Assembly (NCBI RefSeq): GCF_000711965.1
Contig: NZ_JONS01000024.1
Coordinates: 1-61,471 of the forward strand
Source: Actinomyces israelii DSM 43320
GTDB lineage: Bacteria > Actinomycetota > Actinomycetes > Actinomycetales > Actinomycetaceae
DNA length: 61,471 bases
Direction: 5' to 3'
Part shown: positions 26,961 to 35,528 of the stretch, one piece after another
How the letters are laid out: each line of letters begins with the position of its first letter
Position numbering within the stretch: position 1 is the first letter of the stretch
Translations under genes and position numbers: made by a program
The notes under the pieces: generated by a model
Told to the model about the DNA's origin: nothing
The model's input: only the letters and a program-made list of their open reading frames with translations
The model's database searches: none

Positions 26961-27004
26961 AAGGGGGTGACGGGGGTGACGGGCTCCTCGCGCCTCCTCG
27001 CGCC

Positions 27005-27682
27005 TCAGCTCCCGGCGGCGAAGGCCGAGCCCTCCAGCAGGAACCAGGCGGACGGGGTGATGACGGCGTCCACGACCTCGTCGTGCTCCTCGGTCGGCAG
27101 CGGCCCGGGGACGAGCTCGTCGTCGTACACCATGGCGAAGACGCCGACGCCGTCGCGGCGCAGCGGGAGCATCCTGTCGTACCAGCCCCCGCCCTGGCCG
27201 AGCCGGCGGCCGCCGCGGTCCACTGCCAGGGCCGGGACGATGAGGGCGTCGGCCCGGGCGATCGCCTCGGCGGGCAGGGCCTCGCCGCTGGGCTCGGGGG
27301 GCCGCCCGGGCGCCCGCTCGGCGAGATCGCGCGCGCCGCGGAAGTCCCCCCACGACCGCGCCAGGTGCGGGCCGAGCACCGGCAGGAGCACGGAGACGCC
27401 CTGCTCGAGAAGACGGTCGAGCAGCTGCCGGGTGCACGGCTCGTACCCGACCGAGACGTACGCGGCCACCGTGCTCGCGCCGTCGAGGGCCTGCAGGGCG
27501 TGCTCGGTGAGGGCCTCGCAGTCGGCGTTGTGCCCGTGCTCGCAGCGACGGTGCCTGGAGCGCCGGTGGGAGCGCAGGATCGCGCGCAGCTCCTCCTTGG
27601 CGTCCTCCGTCTCCGATGGCGTCAGCGAGGCGGTGTCGGGCAGGGCGGCGGGCTCGGCGGGCTCGGCGGGGTCAATGGTCAT
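27005..27682 (-). CDS. 5-formyltetrahydrofolate cyclo-ligase family protein
   Basis: The 225-residue protein has the cyclo-ligase motifs: a helical N-terminus with basic residues (RAILRSHRRSRHRR), VAAYVSVGYEP, LLPVLGP, then DALIVPALAVDRGGRRLGQGGGWYDRML, the ATP/folate loop. It converts 5-formyl-THF to 5,10-methenyl-THF with ATP. ATG 27682 is the likely start, leaving ~25 disordered acidic residues. It is divergent from the MoeA/Glp gene across a 160-bp region; this neighbourhood is conserved in actinobacteria, often with galU in between, which is missing here. Confidence 0.88.
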   Translation of the reverse strand: MTIDPAEPAEPAALPDTASLTPSETEDAKEELRAILRSHRRSRHRRCEHGHNADCEALTEHALQALDGASTVAAYVSVGYEPCTRQLLDRLLEQGVSVLLPVLGPHLARSWGDFRGARDLAERAPGRPPEPSGEALPAEAIARADALIVPALAVDRGGRRLGQGGGWYDRMLPLRRDGVGVFAMVYDDELVPGPLPTEEHDEVVDAVITPSAWFLLEGSAFAAGS

Positions 27683-27842
27683 GGGCTCATTTTTCTCGGG
27701 CTGGGGGAGCGGGACAACCACGATCCCGCCGCCGCCGCGCCGCCCTGCCCGGCCTGCCCGGGGACGGGCCGTGCATGCGCGTAGCCTGGGGAGGACATGC
27801 CCGGGGCACCAGGCTCGGGCGGGACACGGAGGAGCCAACCCC

Positions 27843-29054
27843 ATGCGCACCGTTGCCGAGCACCTCGCCGCGTGCCTCGAGACCGCCAAGCCCGCCGCGC
27901 CGCTCGACGTCGTCCTGCTCGACGCCGTCGGCTGCGTGCTGGCCGAGGACATCGTCGCCGATCTCGACCTGCCCGCCGTCGACCTGGCCGGGCTGGACGG
28001 CTACGCGGTGATGAGCGCGGACCTGGCCGCCGCCACCGAGGCGGCGCCGGTGACGCTGGAGGTCATGGAGGCCGTCCGGGCGGGCGACATGCGCCCCACG
28101 CGGATAGTGCCCGGGGCCGCCGTCCTGATCGACTCCGGGGCGCCCATGCCCAGGGGCGCCGACGCCGTCGTGCCCTGGATGCTCACCGACCGCGGGCGCA
28201 CCCGGGTGCGGGTGCGCGCCGCCGCGGGCACCGGTCAGAACGTGCGGCGCCGGGCGGGCGACGTCGCGTCCGGCACGACGGTGCTGCCCCGGGGCCTGCG
28301 CGTCTCCGCCCGCCAGATCGCCCTGCTGGCCGGCATCGGGCGCTACCGGGTCAAGGTCGTGCCCGCGCCGCGGGTCGTCATCGTCTCGATCGGCGACGAG
28401 CTGGTCGAGCCGGGCCAGTCGCGGGACGTGGGCGAGGTCTTCGACGCCAACGGCCACGCCCTGGCCTCGGCCGTCACCGACGCCGGCGGGCGGGCCTTCC
28501 GCGTGGCCGCCGTGCCCGACGAGCTGGGCGCCCTGGCCGAGACCATCGAGGACCAGCTCGTGCGGGCCGACGTCCTGATCACCACCGGCGGCCTGTCGGT
28601 CGGGCAGGGTGACACCGTCAAGGACGTCCTGTCCCCGCTGGGGTCGGTGCGCTTCGACGCCGTCGCCATGGCGCCGGGCCGGCAGCTGGGCCTGGGCACG
28701 GTCGAGGACACCCCGATCTTCTGCCTGCCGGGGGACCCGGTGAGCGCGCAGATCGCCTTCGAGGCCTTCGTGCGCCCGGTCCTGCGGCAGCTCGCGGGAC
28801 GGCGGGACCTGCACCGCTCCTCCCTGCCGGCGGCGATCTCGGCGGGCTGGCGCTCGCCGGCCGGCAGGCGCGAGCTCGTCCCGGTCCTCCTGACCGGCTC
28901 GCCCTCGCGCGGTTACGCGGCCGCGCCGACGTCCCGGCCGGGCACGACCAGTCTGCTCGGCCTGGCGCGGGCCAACGCGCTCGCCGTGGTGCCCGAGACG
29001 ACTGGCGCGGTGGTCGCCGGGGACACGCTGCACTGCCTGCTGCTGGACGCCTGA
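27843..29054 (+). CDS. moeA: MoeA-family protein, probably the divisome protein Glp (gephyrin-like)
   Basis: This is a full-length MoeA-family protein of 403 residues. It has the N-terminal region DLPAVDLAGLDGYAV, the central MoaB-like domain (VSIGDEL, FDANGHALASAV, TTGGLSVGQGDTVKDVL) and LPGDPVSAQIAFEAFV. MoeA inserts molybdate into molybdopterin. However, the arrangement moeA-rimJ-sepX seen here is that of the actinobacterial Glp protein, which binds FtsZ together with the membrane protein GlpR/SepX. No other molybdenum-cofactor gene is in the window. I favour a cell-division role, with molybdotransferase activity unproven. The distinction rests on context. Confidence 0.85.
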   Translation: MRTVAEHLAACLETAKPAAPLDVVLLDAVGCVLAEDIVADLDLPAVDLAGLDGYAVMSADLAAATEAAPVTLEVMEAVRAGDMRPTRIVPGAAVLIDSGAPMPRGADAVVPWMLTDRGRTRVRVRAAAGTGQNVRRRAGDVASGTTVLPRGLRVSARQIALLAGIGRYRVKVVPAPRVVIVSIGDELVEPGQSRDVGEVFDANGHALASAVTDAGGRAFRVAAVPDELGALAETIEDQLVRADVLITTGGLSVGQGDTVKDVLSPLGSVRFDAVAMAPGRQLGLGTVEDTPIFCLPGDPVSAQIAFEAFVRPVLRQLAGRRDLHRSSLPAAISAGWRSPAGRRELVPVLLTGSPSRGYAAAPTSRPGTTSLLGLARANALAVVPETTGAVVAGDTLHCLLLDA

Positions 29055-29057
29055 GCC

Positions 29058-29750
29058 GTGCGGGGGTTCCCGGGTTCGCTGGGCGCCGGGGTGCGCGCTG
29101 CGGTGCGACGACGACGGCGCTTCGCCTGGCCCGCGACGCTGACGGCCTCGGCGGTCACCGAGCGGGGGCTCGCCCGCGGGCCCGAGACGGTCAGGCTGCG
29201 GGCGGTGCGGCGGGCCGACGAGCGGGCCTGGTGCGCGCTGCGCCTGGCCGACGACGCGCGGCTGACGCCGTGGGAGGCGACCCTGCCCGCGGGCAGCCCC
29301 GAGACGCTGCGGCCCTTCCCGGCGTACGTGCGCCAGCAGAATCGGCTGGCGCGCCGAGGGGCGGCCATGCCCTTCGTCGTCGAGGTCGATGGCGTGCTCG
29401 CCGGCCAGGTGCCGGTCGCGCCCATCCAGTGGGGGGCGTTCTCCTCGGCGACCCTGGGGTACTGGATCGGCGGGCGCTGGGAGGGGCAGGGCGTCATGGC
29501 GCTGTCCGTGGCCATGGTCCTGGACCACCTGCTGGGTCCCGAGGTCGGGCTGCACCGGGTCGAGATCAATGTCCGCCCGGAGAATGCGCGGAGCCTGGCG
29601 CTGTGCCGGCGCCTGGGGCTGCGCGAGGAGGGGCTGCGCCGGGGGCTGATGAATATCGATGGCGCCTGGGCGGACCACCTGAGCTTCGCGGTCGTCGCGG
29701 AGGAGATGGGGAGCGGCCCCGGATTCGTGGGGCGCTTGGGGCGAATGTGA
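29058..29750 (+). CDS. GNAT acetyltransferase (RimJ/RimL-like)
   Basis: The 230-residue protein has the GNAT fold: VRLRAVRRADERAWCALR, then LGYWIGGRWEGQGVMALSV (acetyl-CoA binding Q/R-x-x-G-x-G/A-like loop, here WEGQGVM), VEINVRPENARSLALCRRLGLREEG and GAWADHLSFAVV. RimJ-like enzymes acetylate protein N-termini. GTG at 29058 begins three bases after the moeA/glp stop, so the two are co-translated. It is the middle gene of the conserved glp-rimJ-sepX order. Confidence 0.88.
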   Translation: MRGFPGSLGAGVRAAVRRRRRFAWPATLTASAVTERGLARGPETVRLRAVRRADERAWCALRLADDARLTPWEATLPAGSPETLRPFPAYVRQQNRLARRGAAMPFVVEVDGVLAGQVPVAPIQWGAFSSATLGYWIGGRWEGQGVMALSVAMVLDHLLGPEVGLHRVEINVRPENARSLALCRRLGLREEGLRRGLMNIDGAWADHLSFAVVAEEMGSGPGFVGRLGRM

Positions 29751-29865
29751 CTTCTGGTATTCAAGGGGCTCAAGAGGTGGTTTAGGATTGCGATTTCGAT
29801 CGCCCTGCGCCAACACGCCGGGTTTCTGGCTACCGGGGCGGCCCCGGCCCGCCTACGGTTGAGGG

Positions 29866-31293
29866 GTGGGAATCGAGGTTTGGGTGCTGGTGGCGCTCGT
29901 GGCGATTCTTTCCGCGTACCTTCTGCCGTTTCTGGTCGGGCGCCGGGAGGTGATGCGCCGGTCCAACGCCGACGACCGCTACTCCTCAGAGCTGCGGGTC
30001 CTGGCCACGGGCGACGCTCTCGCCTCGGACGCGTCCGACGAGGAGTGCGACGGCGGCGGGCGCGCGCAGATCTTTCGACGTCGACCGGAGGTGAAGGCCA
30101 TGAACAGGCCCGCCGTGAGGAATGTGCGAGCGCTGCGCACCGAGCGCGAGCTGATCCGTGCGCGCCAGGCCCATGAGGAGGCGCGCGAGCGCCGCCGTGT
30201 CGCCGCCTCCCACCGCGCCGCCATCGCCTGCACCATTACGGGGGTCCTGCTCGGCCTGGTCGTGGTGTGCTCCCTGACGGCCCTGCCGTGGCCGAGCCTC
30301 GCCGTCCCGGGGGTGCTCCTGCTGGTGTCGCTGGGGGCCGGGCGCCGTGCCGCGCTCGCCTCGGCGGCGCTGGACCGGCGCGAACGGCGCCGGATCGCCG
30401 AGCTTGAGGACGAGCTGACCGACCTCACCGGGGAGCGGCCCGCCGCCCCGGCGTCGGTCCACCCCATCGCCTCCAAGGACAAGGGCAGGGACGAGCGGGC
30501 GGCCTCGCCGCGCGCGGCCGCCGAGCGGACGACGGCGGAGCCGGTCGCCGGCGAGGAGCCGGCCGACTCCGCGCCGGCCAGGAGGACTGCGGCGGCCGCC
30601 AAGCGCAAGGCGTCGCCCGCTGCGAGGCGGGCGCCCGCGGCGAGCGAGGCTGCGGAGCCAGTGGGCTCGGCGGCCGAGACGAGCGGGGCTGCGGCGTCAG
30701 CCGCTGAGGCGGTGCGGACGGCCGAGCGTGCGGGCGCGTCCGCCGCCGGGGCGCCGTCGGCGGACGGGACGAGACGGAGGCGCGCGGCCGAGGAGCCCGC
30801 CGAGCCGGCGGAGCGTCCGGCGGCTCGCAGCGGCGAGGGGGCGGCGGTCCAGCAGGCCCTCAGGGCCGTCGCGTGGCCGGTCACCGAGCTGGAGGCCGAC
30901 GACGGGCCCTCCGAGCCTGCGCCTGAGCCGGCGTCCGGGCAGGCCGGCCCCGAGCGGGACGCGACGCCCGCGCGCAAGCGGAGGACGACGACAGGCGGCG
31001 CGGGGCAGGCGGCCTCCACGGCGCGGGAGGCCGTGCGGGAGGCCGCGCCTGCGACCCCGCCGCAGGGCTGGCACCCGGTTCACGTGCCCGCCCCCACCTA
31101 CACGCTCGCGGCCCGCGCGCCCCGGCGCGCCCTGGAGGAGCTGGAGGAGGAGTCCTACCCGTCCGCGCCGGTGCCGGCGAGGCCGAGCAGCCTGCGGACG
31201 CTGGCGACCGAGGGCGTGGAGAAGGAGGAGATCGAGTTCCACCCCATCGATCTGGACGCGGTCCTGGAGAAGCGCCGCGCGGCCGGAGCCTGA
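29866..31293 (+). CDS. SepX/GlpR-type division membrane protein
   Basis: The 475-residue protein has one membrane helix at the very N-terminus (about 4-24), then the family signature NADDRYSSELRVL. Two further helices lie close together (about 113-135 and 139-157), and a long disordered Ala/Glu/Pro cytoplasmic tail ends in a conserved-looking patch (EKEEIEFHPIDLDAVLEKRR). This topology and the position after moeA/glp and rimJ match SepX of Streptomyces and GlpR of Corynebacterium, membrane receptors that coordinate septation and polar growth. GTG at 29866 is preceded by a 115-bp gap, so it may have its own promoter. Confidence 0.8.
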   Translation: MGIEVWVLVALVAILSAYLLPFLVGRREVMRRSNADDRYSSELRVLATGDALASDASDEECDGGGRAQIFRRRPEVKAMNRPAVRNVRALRTERELIRARQAHEEARERRRVAASHRAAIACTITGVLLGLVVVCSLTALPWPSLAVPGVLLLVSLGAGRRAALASAALDRRERRRIAELEDELTDLTGERPAAPASVHPIASKDKGRDERAASPRAAAERTTAEPVAGEEPADSAPARRTAAAAKRKASPAARRAPAASEAAEPVGSAAETSGAAASAAEAVRTAERAGASAAGAPSADGTRRRRAAEEPAEPAERPAARSGEGAAVQQALRAVAWPVTELEADDGPSEPAPEPASGQAGPERDATPARKRRTTTGGAGQAASTAREAVREAAPATPPQGWHPVHVPAPTYTLAARAPRRALEELEEESYPSAPVPARPSSLRTLATEGVEKEEIEFHPIDLDAVLEKRRAAGA

Positions 31294-31397
31294 GCCGGGG
31301 CTGTACACCCTGGCTCGGGCTGGACGGCGGTGGCGCGGGTCACGGAGCGCTGAGTTGCGGGCGGCGGCGGCCGCGGTGCTACGATCGTCCCGCACCC

Positions 31398-31474
31398 GGG
31401 GCTATGGCGCAGTTGGTAGCGCGTCTCGTTCGCAATGAGAAGGTCGGGGGTTCGAATCCCCCTAGCTCCACCAC
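31398..31474 (+). tRNA. tRNA-Ala (anticodon CGC)
   Basis: A complete cloverleaf. The acceptor GGGGCTA pairs with TAGCTCC and the D arm contains GCGCAGTTGGTAGCGC. The anticodon loop TTCGCAA gives CGC (reads GCG, alanine), and the T arm is GGGGGTTCGAATCCCCC. The 3' CCA is encoded (31472-31474). Confidence 0.96.
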
Positions 31475-31480
31475 GCGCAA

Positions 31481-31516
31481 CGGGCCCGCCCCGCCCGACG
31501 GTGGGAGCGGGCCCGT
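31481..31516. terminator. Hairpin after tRNA-Ala
   Basis: ACGGGCCCGC (31481-31490) and its exact complement (31507-31516) surround a 16-base loop. There is no T-run. It lies between the tRNA and the convergent phosphopantetheinyl transferase gene and could serve both. A lone half-site of the dispersed repeat (CGAGATCGGTTC, 31528-31539) follows. Confidence 0.6.
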
Positions 31517-31537
31517 GTCATGACCGTCGAGATCGGT

Positions 31538-32284
31538 TCATCTCCGCGGTGAGAGAGCGCTTCCGGGCGCGAAGGCCCCGGCGCGCTGCAGCCCAGCCGG
31601 CCCTGCCGCCGGCTCCCACACGGCTGTGAGGATGTGCCGGCCGTGAACCGTCCACCGCCCGTTGAGCCGTTCGATTGTGCGACCACCGGCATGGCGCCCG
31701 ACTACGAGCAGCCGCCCCGTGAAGGTGCCGTCATCTGAGCGGACGGTCAGCTCGCAGTCGGTGAAGTCGAGCCAGGTCCGGGTGAGCGGGAACCAGGCCT
31801 TGTAGATGCTCTCCTTCGCGCTGAACAGCAGGCGGTCCCACGCGACATCCGGCTGGACGCAGGCCAGGCGGGCGATCCGGCGCGCTTCGGCGGCGACGGC
31901 GACCATCTCGGCCACGCCCTCCGGCAGCGGCTCATTGGGCTCCGCATCGATGCCCAGGGCCAGGACGTCGCTCCTGCGGGCGACGGCCGCGGCCCGACAG
32001 CCTTCGCAATGGGTGAGGCTTCCGACCACCCCCGCGGGCCATCGCGGTTCCCGGTTGGGGCCCGGGAGGATCGGGGCCGGCGGCTGCCCGAGGCGGCGCA
32101 GAGCCCGACGGGCGCAGTCGCGGACGGCGGCGAATTCGGCGCGGCGTCTGGGCACGGCCTTGGCGACGACGGCGCTCTCCTCGGGGAAGAGAACGCCTGC
32201 CGGCGCGTCATGCGGCGTCTGCTCGACCTCCACCGCCGTGGGCAGCAGGTCTCTGAACCCGCCCGTCATCGTACCGGCGCCCAT
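31538..32284 (-). CDS. 4'-phosphopantetheinyl transferase (EntD/Sfp-like)
   Basis: The enzyme transfers phosphopantetheine from CoA to the serine of carrier domains, so it would activate the ArCP and PCPs of the two synthetases downstream. From ATG 32284 (GAGGAG three bases upstream) the protein has 248 residues. Key motifs: GSLTHCEGC near 88, GIDAEP (Asp113, Glu115, metal ligands) and FSAKESIYKAW (Glu158, Lys162), as in EntD. The 31-residue tail after the last strand is Pro/Ala-rich and its last codons use the dispersed-repeat half-site. It is divergent from the transporter operon and has its own promoter region. Confidence 0.9.
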   Translation of the reverse strand: MGAGTMTGGFRDLLPTAVEVEQTPHDAPAGVLFPEESAVVAKAVPRRRAEFAAVRDCARRALRRLGQPPAPILPGPNREPRWPAGVVGSLTHCEGCRAAAVARRSDVLALGIDAEPNEPLPEGVAEMVAVAAEARRIARLACVQPDVAWDRLLFSAKESIYKAWFPLTRTWLDFTDCELTVRSDDGTFTGRLLVVGRHAGGRTIERLNGRWTVHGRHILTAVWEPAAGPAGLQRAGAFAPGSALSPRR

Positions 32285-32386
32285 GATCTCCTCATCCGCC
32301 CTATCCGCCTTGTGCCAGCGCACGACCTGTCGCGCGCAGCCCCGGACCGCATTTTACGACTCCCTGTCGTTATCCGCGCTGAAAAA

Positions 32387-32392
32387 ATTATA
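32387..32392 (-). promoter_or_regulatory. Consensus -10 box for the phosphopantetheinyl transferase gene
   Basis: TATAAT on the minus strand in an unusually AT-rich stretch (32351-32405), about 100 bp before the start codon. No clear -35 hexamer lies 16-18 bp upstream. Confidence 0.45.
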
Positions 32393-32481
32393 ACTGATAT
32401 CGATCGCTTCCTGCGGTTCCGTCTTTCGCGGGTCGGGCGCCTCGTTCCGGGTCCCGCGGGGTGTCCGGCGCTTGAGAGGCC

Positions 32482-32510
32482 TTGACGGTGCGGGCGCGGT
32501 CGACTACCAT
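32482..32510 (+). promoter_or_regulatory. Promoter of the ECF/ABC/TetR operon
   Basis: TTGACG (32482-32487), a 17-bp spacer, then TACCAT (32505-32510). Transcription would begin inside the adjacent palindrome, so a bound repressor would block it. Confidence 0.65.
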
Positions 32511-32511
32511 T

Positions 32512-32530
32512 TAGTTACACATTGTAACTA
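32512..32530. promoter_or_regulatory. 19-bp operator palindrome, probable TetR site
   Basis: TAGTTACACATTGTAACTA: 8-bp perfect arms around CAT, immediately after the -10 box. The size and symmetry suit a TetR dimer, and a TetR gene is the last gene of the operon it controls (39008-39709). No second copy was seen in the window. Confidence 0.65.
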
Positions 32531-32575
32531 TGTGATGCCGGCGTGTGCGCCGCACATCCCAAAAGGAGTCGTAAC

Positions 32576-33238
32576 GTGAGTACGGAGACGCGTAATGAGG
32601 ATGTTCGCGAGAATCCGCATGGCGGTTCGTCACCTCGGAAGCCTGCTGCGTCGACAAGGCTGGGCACGAGGGACCTGATTACTCTCGGCGTCTACAGCGT
32701 GCTGTACGTCGTGGTCATGTTCATTGCGGGGATGCCGTTCGCGTTCAGCCCGGTGCTGACCTATGCGCTGCCGGTCTCGGCGGCGTTCTTCTGCGCCCCC
32801 GTGTACCTCCTGCTGGTGGCGAAGGTCCCCAGGCGCGGGGCGGTCGCGATTCTCGGCGCAGTAGTCGGCCTTGTGCTGTTCGTCACGGGCATGTTCTGGC
32901 TGTGGGCGGTCGCGGCGCTGGTGCTGGGCGTTGCCGCCGGAGAGATCACCGCGCTCGGGCGCTTCCGGAGCCCGGGCCTGAACACGGTCAGCTACGTGGT
33001 GCTCGCCCTCGCCCCGCTCGCGAGCTACGTCATGGTCTGGATCAATCAGCAGTCCTATCGCGCCTATCTCGTCGGAAAGGGCACCGACGACTCCTACATG
33101 AACACGATGATCGCGGCGGCGAACCAGTGGCTCCTGGTGGCGATCGTGGTGGGCACTCTTCTCGCCGCCTGGCTCGGCACGCTGCTGGGACGGCGGATGC
33201 TCGCCCGCCACTTCACGCGCGCCGGTATCGTCGCCTGA
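32576..33238 (+). CDS. ECF transporter S component (MptD/Trep_Strep-like)
   Basis: GTG at 32576 is preceded by AAAGGAG. The 220-residue protein has five to six membrane helices and resembles the S components of the family TIGR02185 (LITLGVYSVLYVVVMFIAGMPF, GMFWLWAVAALVLGVAAGEI). S components bind the substrate and dock on the T and A subunits. In this operon the ligand is probably the metallophore complex, an inference from context. First gene of the transporter operon under the TetR-type operator. Confidence 0.85.
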   Translation: MSTETRNEDVRENPHGGSSPRKPAASTRLGTRDLITLGVYSVLYVVVMFIAGMPFAFSPVLTYALPVSAAFFCAPVYLLLVAKVPRRGAVAILGAVVGLVLFVTGMFWLWAVAALVLGVAAGEITALGRFRSPGLNTVSYVVLALAPLASYVMVWINQQSYRAYLVGKGTDDSYMNTMIAAANQWLLVAIVVGTLLAAWLGTLLGRRMLARHFTRAGIVA

Positions 33239-33251
33239 GGCGACGGCTCGA

Positions 33252-33962
33252 GTGGGTAGGGATAATCAGGGGCGGCGGAGCCTGCGCCTCGACCCGCGCA
33301 CCAAGCTGATCGTTCTCGTGCTCATCAATCTCGCGCTGACGATCGCCGTCCACCCGGGCTACGCCCATATCCTTGTCGCCGCCGCCGTCATCTTCGCGGC
33401 AGTCTCCGGAAGGCTGAGAATGGCGCTGATCGCCGCGGTCGCCTATATTCTTGTCGCGGGTGCGCAGATTCTCGGGGAGAGATATCTTCCGGCCGCAGCG
33501 CAGCTGTTCGTGGTCACGTTCTTCCAGATCATCGGCAAGGTGTTCCCCGCCGGTATCATCGGGGCGGTCATTATCCAGACCACCCGTGTCAACGAGTTCG
33601 TCGCGGCTCTGACGCGGTGGCGCATGCCGCGCGTCCTGATCACGCCGTTCGCCGTCGTCTTCCGCTACTTCCCGGCGATGCGGGAGCAGGGGAGGAACCT
33701 GCGGGACGCCATGGCGATCCGCGGCCTGAGCCCGACGCCGCTCTCCCTCCTCCTCCATCCCGTCGACGTCACCACGAGGCTCTATGTCCCGATGCTGGTC
33801 GGCGCCACGGTGATCGCGGACGAGATCGCCGACGCCGCGCTGGTGCGGGGCATCGACAATCCCGCTCCCAGGACCTGCCTGGTGGACCTCGCGTTCGGCG
33901 CGGCCGACGTCGTCGTGATTCTCGCTTTTGTCGGCCTGTGCGCAGGGGGGATGGTCAGATGA
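33252..33962 (+). CDS. ECF transporter T component (EcfT/CbiQ family)
   Basis: The 236-residue membrane protein starts with LRLDPRTKLIVLVLINLALT, as in EcfT. It carries the two coupling-helix X-R-G motifs in AMAIRGLSP and AALVRGIDN, which contact the ATPase grooves. It joins S and A subunits in the membrane. GTG at 33252 lies 13 bp after the S gene. The stop overlaps the ATPase start by four bases. Confidence 0.88.
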   Translation: MGRDNQGRRSLRLDPRTKLIVLVLINLALTIAVHPGYAHILVAAAVIFAAVSGRLRMALIAAVAYILVAGAQILGERYLPAAAQLFVVTFFQIIGKVFPAGIIGAVIIQTTRVNEFVAALTRWRMPRVLITPFAVVFRYFPAMREQGRNLRDAMAIRGLSPTPLSLLLHPVDVTTRLYVPMLVGATVIADEIADAALVRGIDNPAPRTCLVDLAFGAADVVVILAFVGLCAGGMVR

Positions 33963-35509
33963 TCGAGTTCTCGCACGTCTCATTCCGCTACGCCGCCGCA
34001 TCCGCCCGGGCGCTTAAGGACGTCTCCTTTAGGGTCGGGGCCGGGGAGCTCGTGGTCGTCACCGGCCGCAGCGGCTGCGGGAAGAGCACGCTGATCAACC
34101 TCGTCAACGGGCTCCTGCCCAGGCACGATCAGGACGAGTCCGGCGGCGGCGTCACGATCTGCGGTCGCGACGTCTCGTCCCTGGAGGGGTACGAGATCGC
34201 GCGCCTCGTGGGATCGGTCTTCCAGAACCCCAAGTCGCAGTTCTTCAACCTCGACACCGACAGCGAGATCGCGTTCGGGCTCGAGAACGCCGGGGTCCCC
34301 AACCCCGCGCTCCGGGACCGCGTGGAGAAGACCGTCGCCGAGGTGGGCATTCAGGAGCTCGCGGGCAGAAGCATCTTCGAGATGTCCGGCGGGCAGAAGC
34401 AGCAGGTGGCGATCGCCGGGGCCTACGCCCTGGGGCCGGAGATCTTCGTGCTGGACGAGCCCTCGGCGAACCTCGACCACCAGGCGACCATCCGTCTGGC
34501 GGGACTGCTCCGCAGGCTGAGGTCGCAGGGCAAGGCCCTGCTGGTCTCCGAGCACCGCCTCGGATATCTTTCCGACCTGGCGGACCGCTACATCGTGCTC
34601 GACGCCGGGGTGGTGGCCGGCAGCTACTCCGCGGACGAGCTCAGGGCGCTGTCCCCGCAGCGGCGGCACGCAATGGGGCTGAGAGCCTTCAACCTGGCAG
34701 AGGCGACCCGGCGCAGAGCGCGTCCCGCCGACCTCGACGGCAGGCCGCCCGCTATCGAGGTGACGGGCCTGACGGTGTCCTTCCGCGACCGCACCGTGCT
34801 CAATAACGTCTCCCTGCGGCTCGCCCCCGGGGAGGTCGTTGGGCTCATCGGGGACAACGGCGCGGGGAAGACCACGCTCGTGCGCACCCTGTGCGGGCTG
34901 CAGAAGGCGGGTGCCGGGGCGTTCGCCGTCCAGGGGAGACCTGTTCGGCAACGAGACCTCAGGGGCAGGGTCTTCCTCGTCATGCAGGACGTGAACTCCC
35001 AGCTCTTCGGGGAGACCCTCGCCGAGGAGTGTGCCATAGGACTGCGGCACCCCTCGGAGTCGGACATTGACAGGGTCCTGGAGCGCCTCGACCTGCTGGA
35101 GCTGCGCGACCGCCATCCGCTCTCGCTCTCCGGCGGGCAGAAGCAGCGGGCGGCACTCGCCAGCGGCCTGTGCAGCGCCCGGAGCGTCCTCATACTCGAT
35201 GAGCCCACCAGCGGGCTCGACCGCGAGTCGATGGTCTCCATCAGCGACCTGGTCCTTACCGCCGCCGAGGCGGGCACGGCCGTCCTGGTCGTCAGTCACG
35301 ACGCCGAGTTCCTCGCCCTTGTCTGCACGCGGGTCGAGGAGCTGCGCGGCGGAGCGCTCCAGCCGCCGCCCGAGGGGGCGGAGGACCTGCCCGCCCGGCT
35401 CAGGGAGTTCTTCGGCCGAGGAGCGGGCGAAGAGAAGAGAGGCGAACGGGGCCCGACTGAGAACGCGGAGGACATGATGACGTCGCGAGTGACAGCAGCT
35501 GATTGCTGA
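33959..35509 (+). CDS. ECF transporter A component with two fused ATPase domains
   Basis: This 516-residue protein has two complete ABC cassettes. The first has GRSGCGKST and MSGGQKQQ with VLDEPSANLD; the second has GDNGAGKTT and LSGGQKQR with LDEPTSGLD. Both have H-loops (VSEHRL, VSHDAE). A fused pair replaces the usual EcfA and EcfA' subunits. It powers uptake through the S and T subunits encoded just upstream. The last ~40 residues are charged and not part of the cassette. Confidence 0.9.
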   Translation: MIEFSHVSFRYAAASARALKDVSFRVGAGELVVVTGRSGCGKSTLINLVNGLLPRHDQDESGGGVTICGRDVSSLEGYEIARLVGSVFQNPKSQFFNLDTDSEIAFGLENAGVPNPALRDRVEKTVAEVGIQELAGRSIFEMSGGQKQQVAIAGAYALGPEIFVLDEPSANLDHQATIRLAGLLRRLRSQGKALLVSEHRLGYLSDLADRYIVLDAGVVAGSYSADELRALSPQRRHAMGLRAFNLAEATRRRARPADLDGRPPAIEVTGLTVSFRDRTVLNNVSLRLAPGEVVGLIGDNGAGKTTLVRTLCGLQKAGAGAFAVQGRPVRQRDLRGRVFLVMQDVNSQLFGETLAEECAIGLRHPSESDIDRVLERLDLLELRDRHPLSLSGGQKQRAALASGLCSARSVLILDEPTSGLDRESMVSISDLVLTAAEAGTAVLVVSHDAEFLALVCTRVEELRGGALQPPPEGAEDLPARLREFFGRGAGEEKRGERGPTENAEDMMTSRVTAADC

Positions 35510-35528
35510 CGGAGATGAAGGAGGTACC

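Noticed and set aside
32285..32575. Riboswitch in the region upstream of the ECF S gene
   Set aside because: The leader after the predicted start is only ~60 bases and shows just the operator palindrome, with no recognised aptamer fold.
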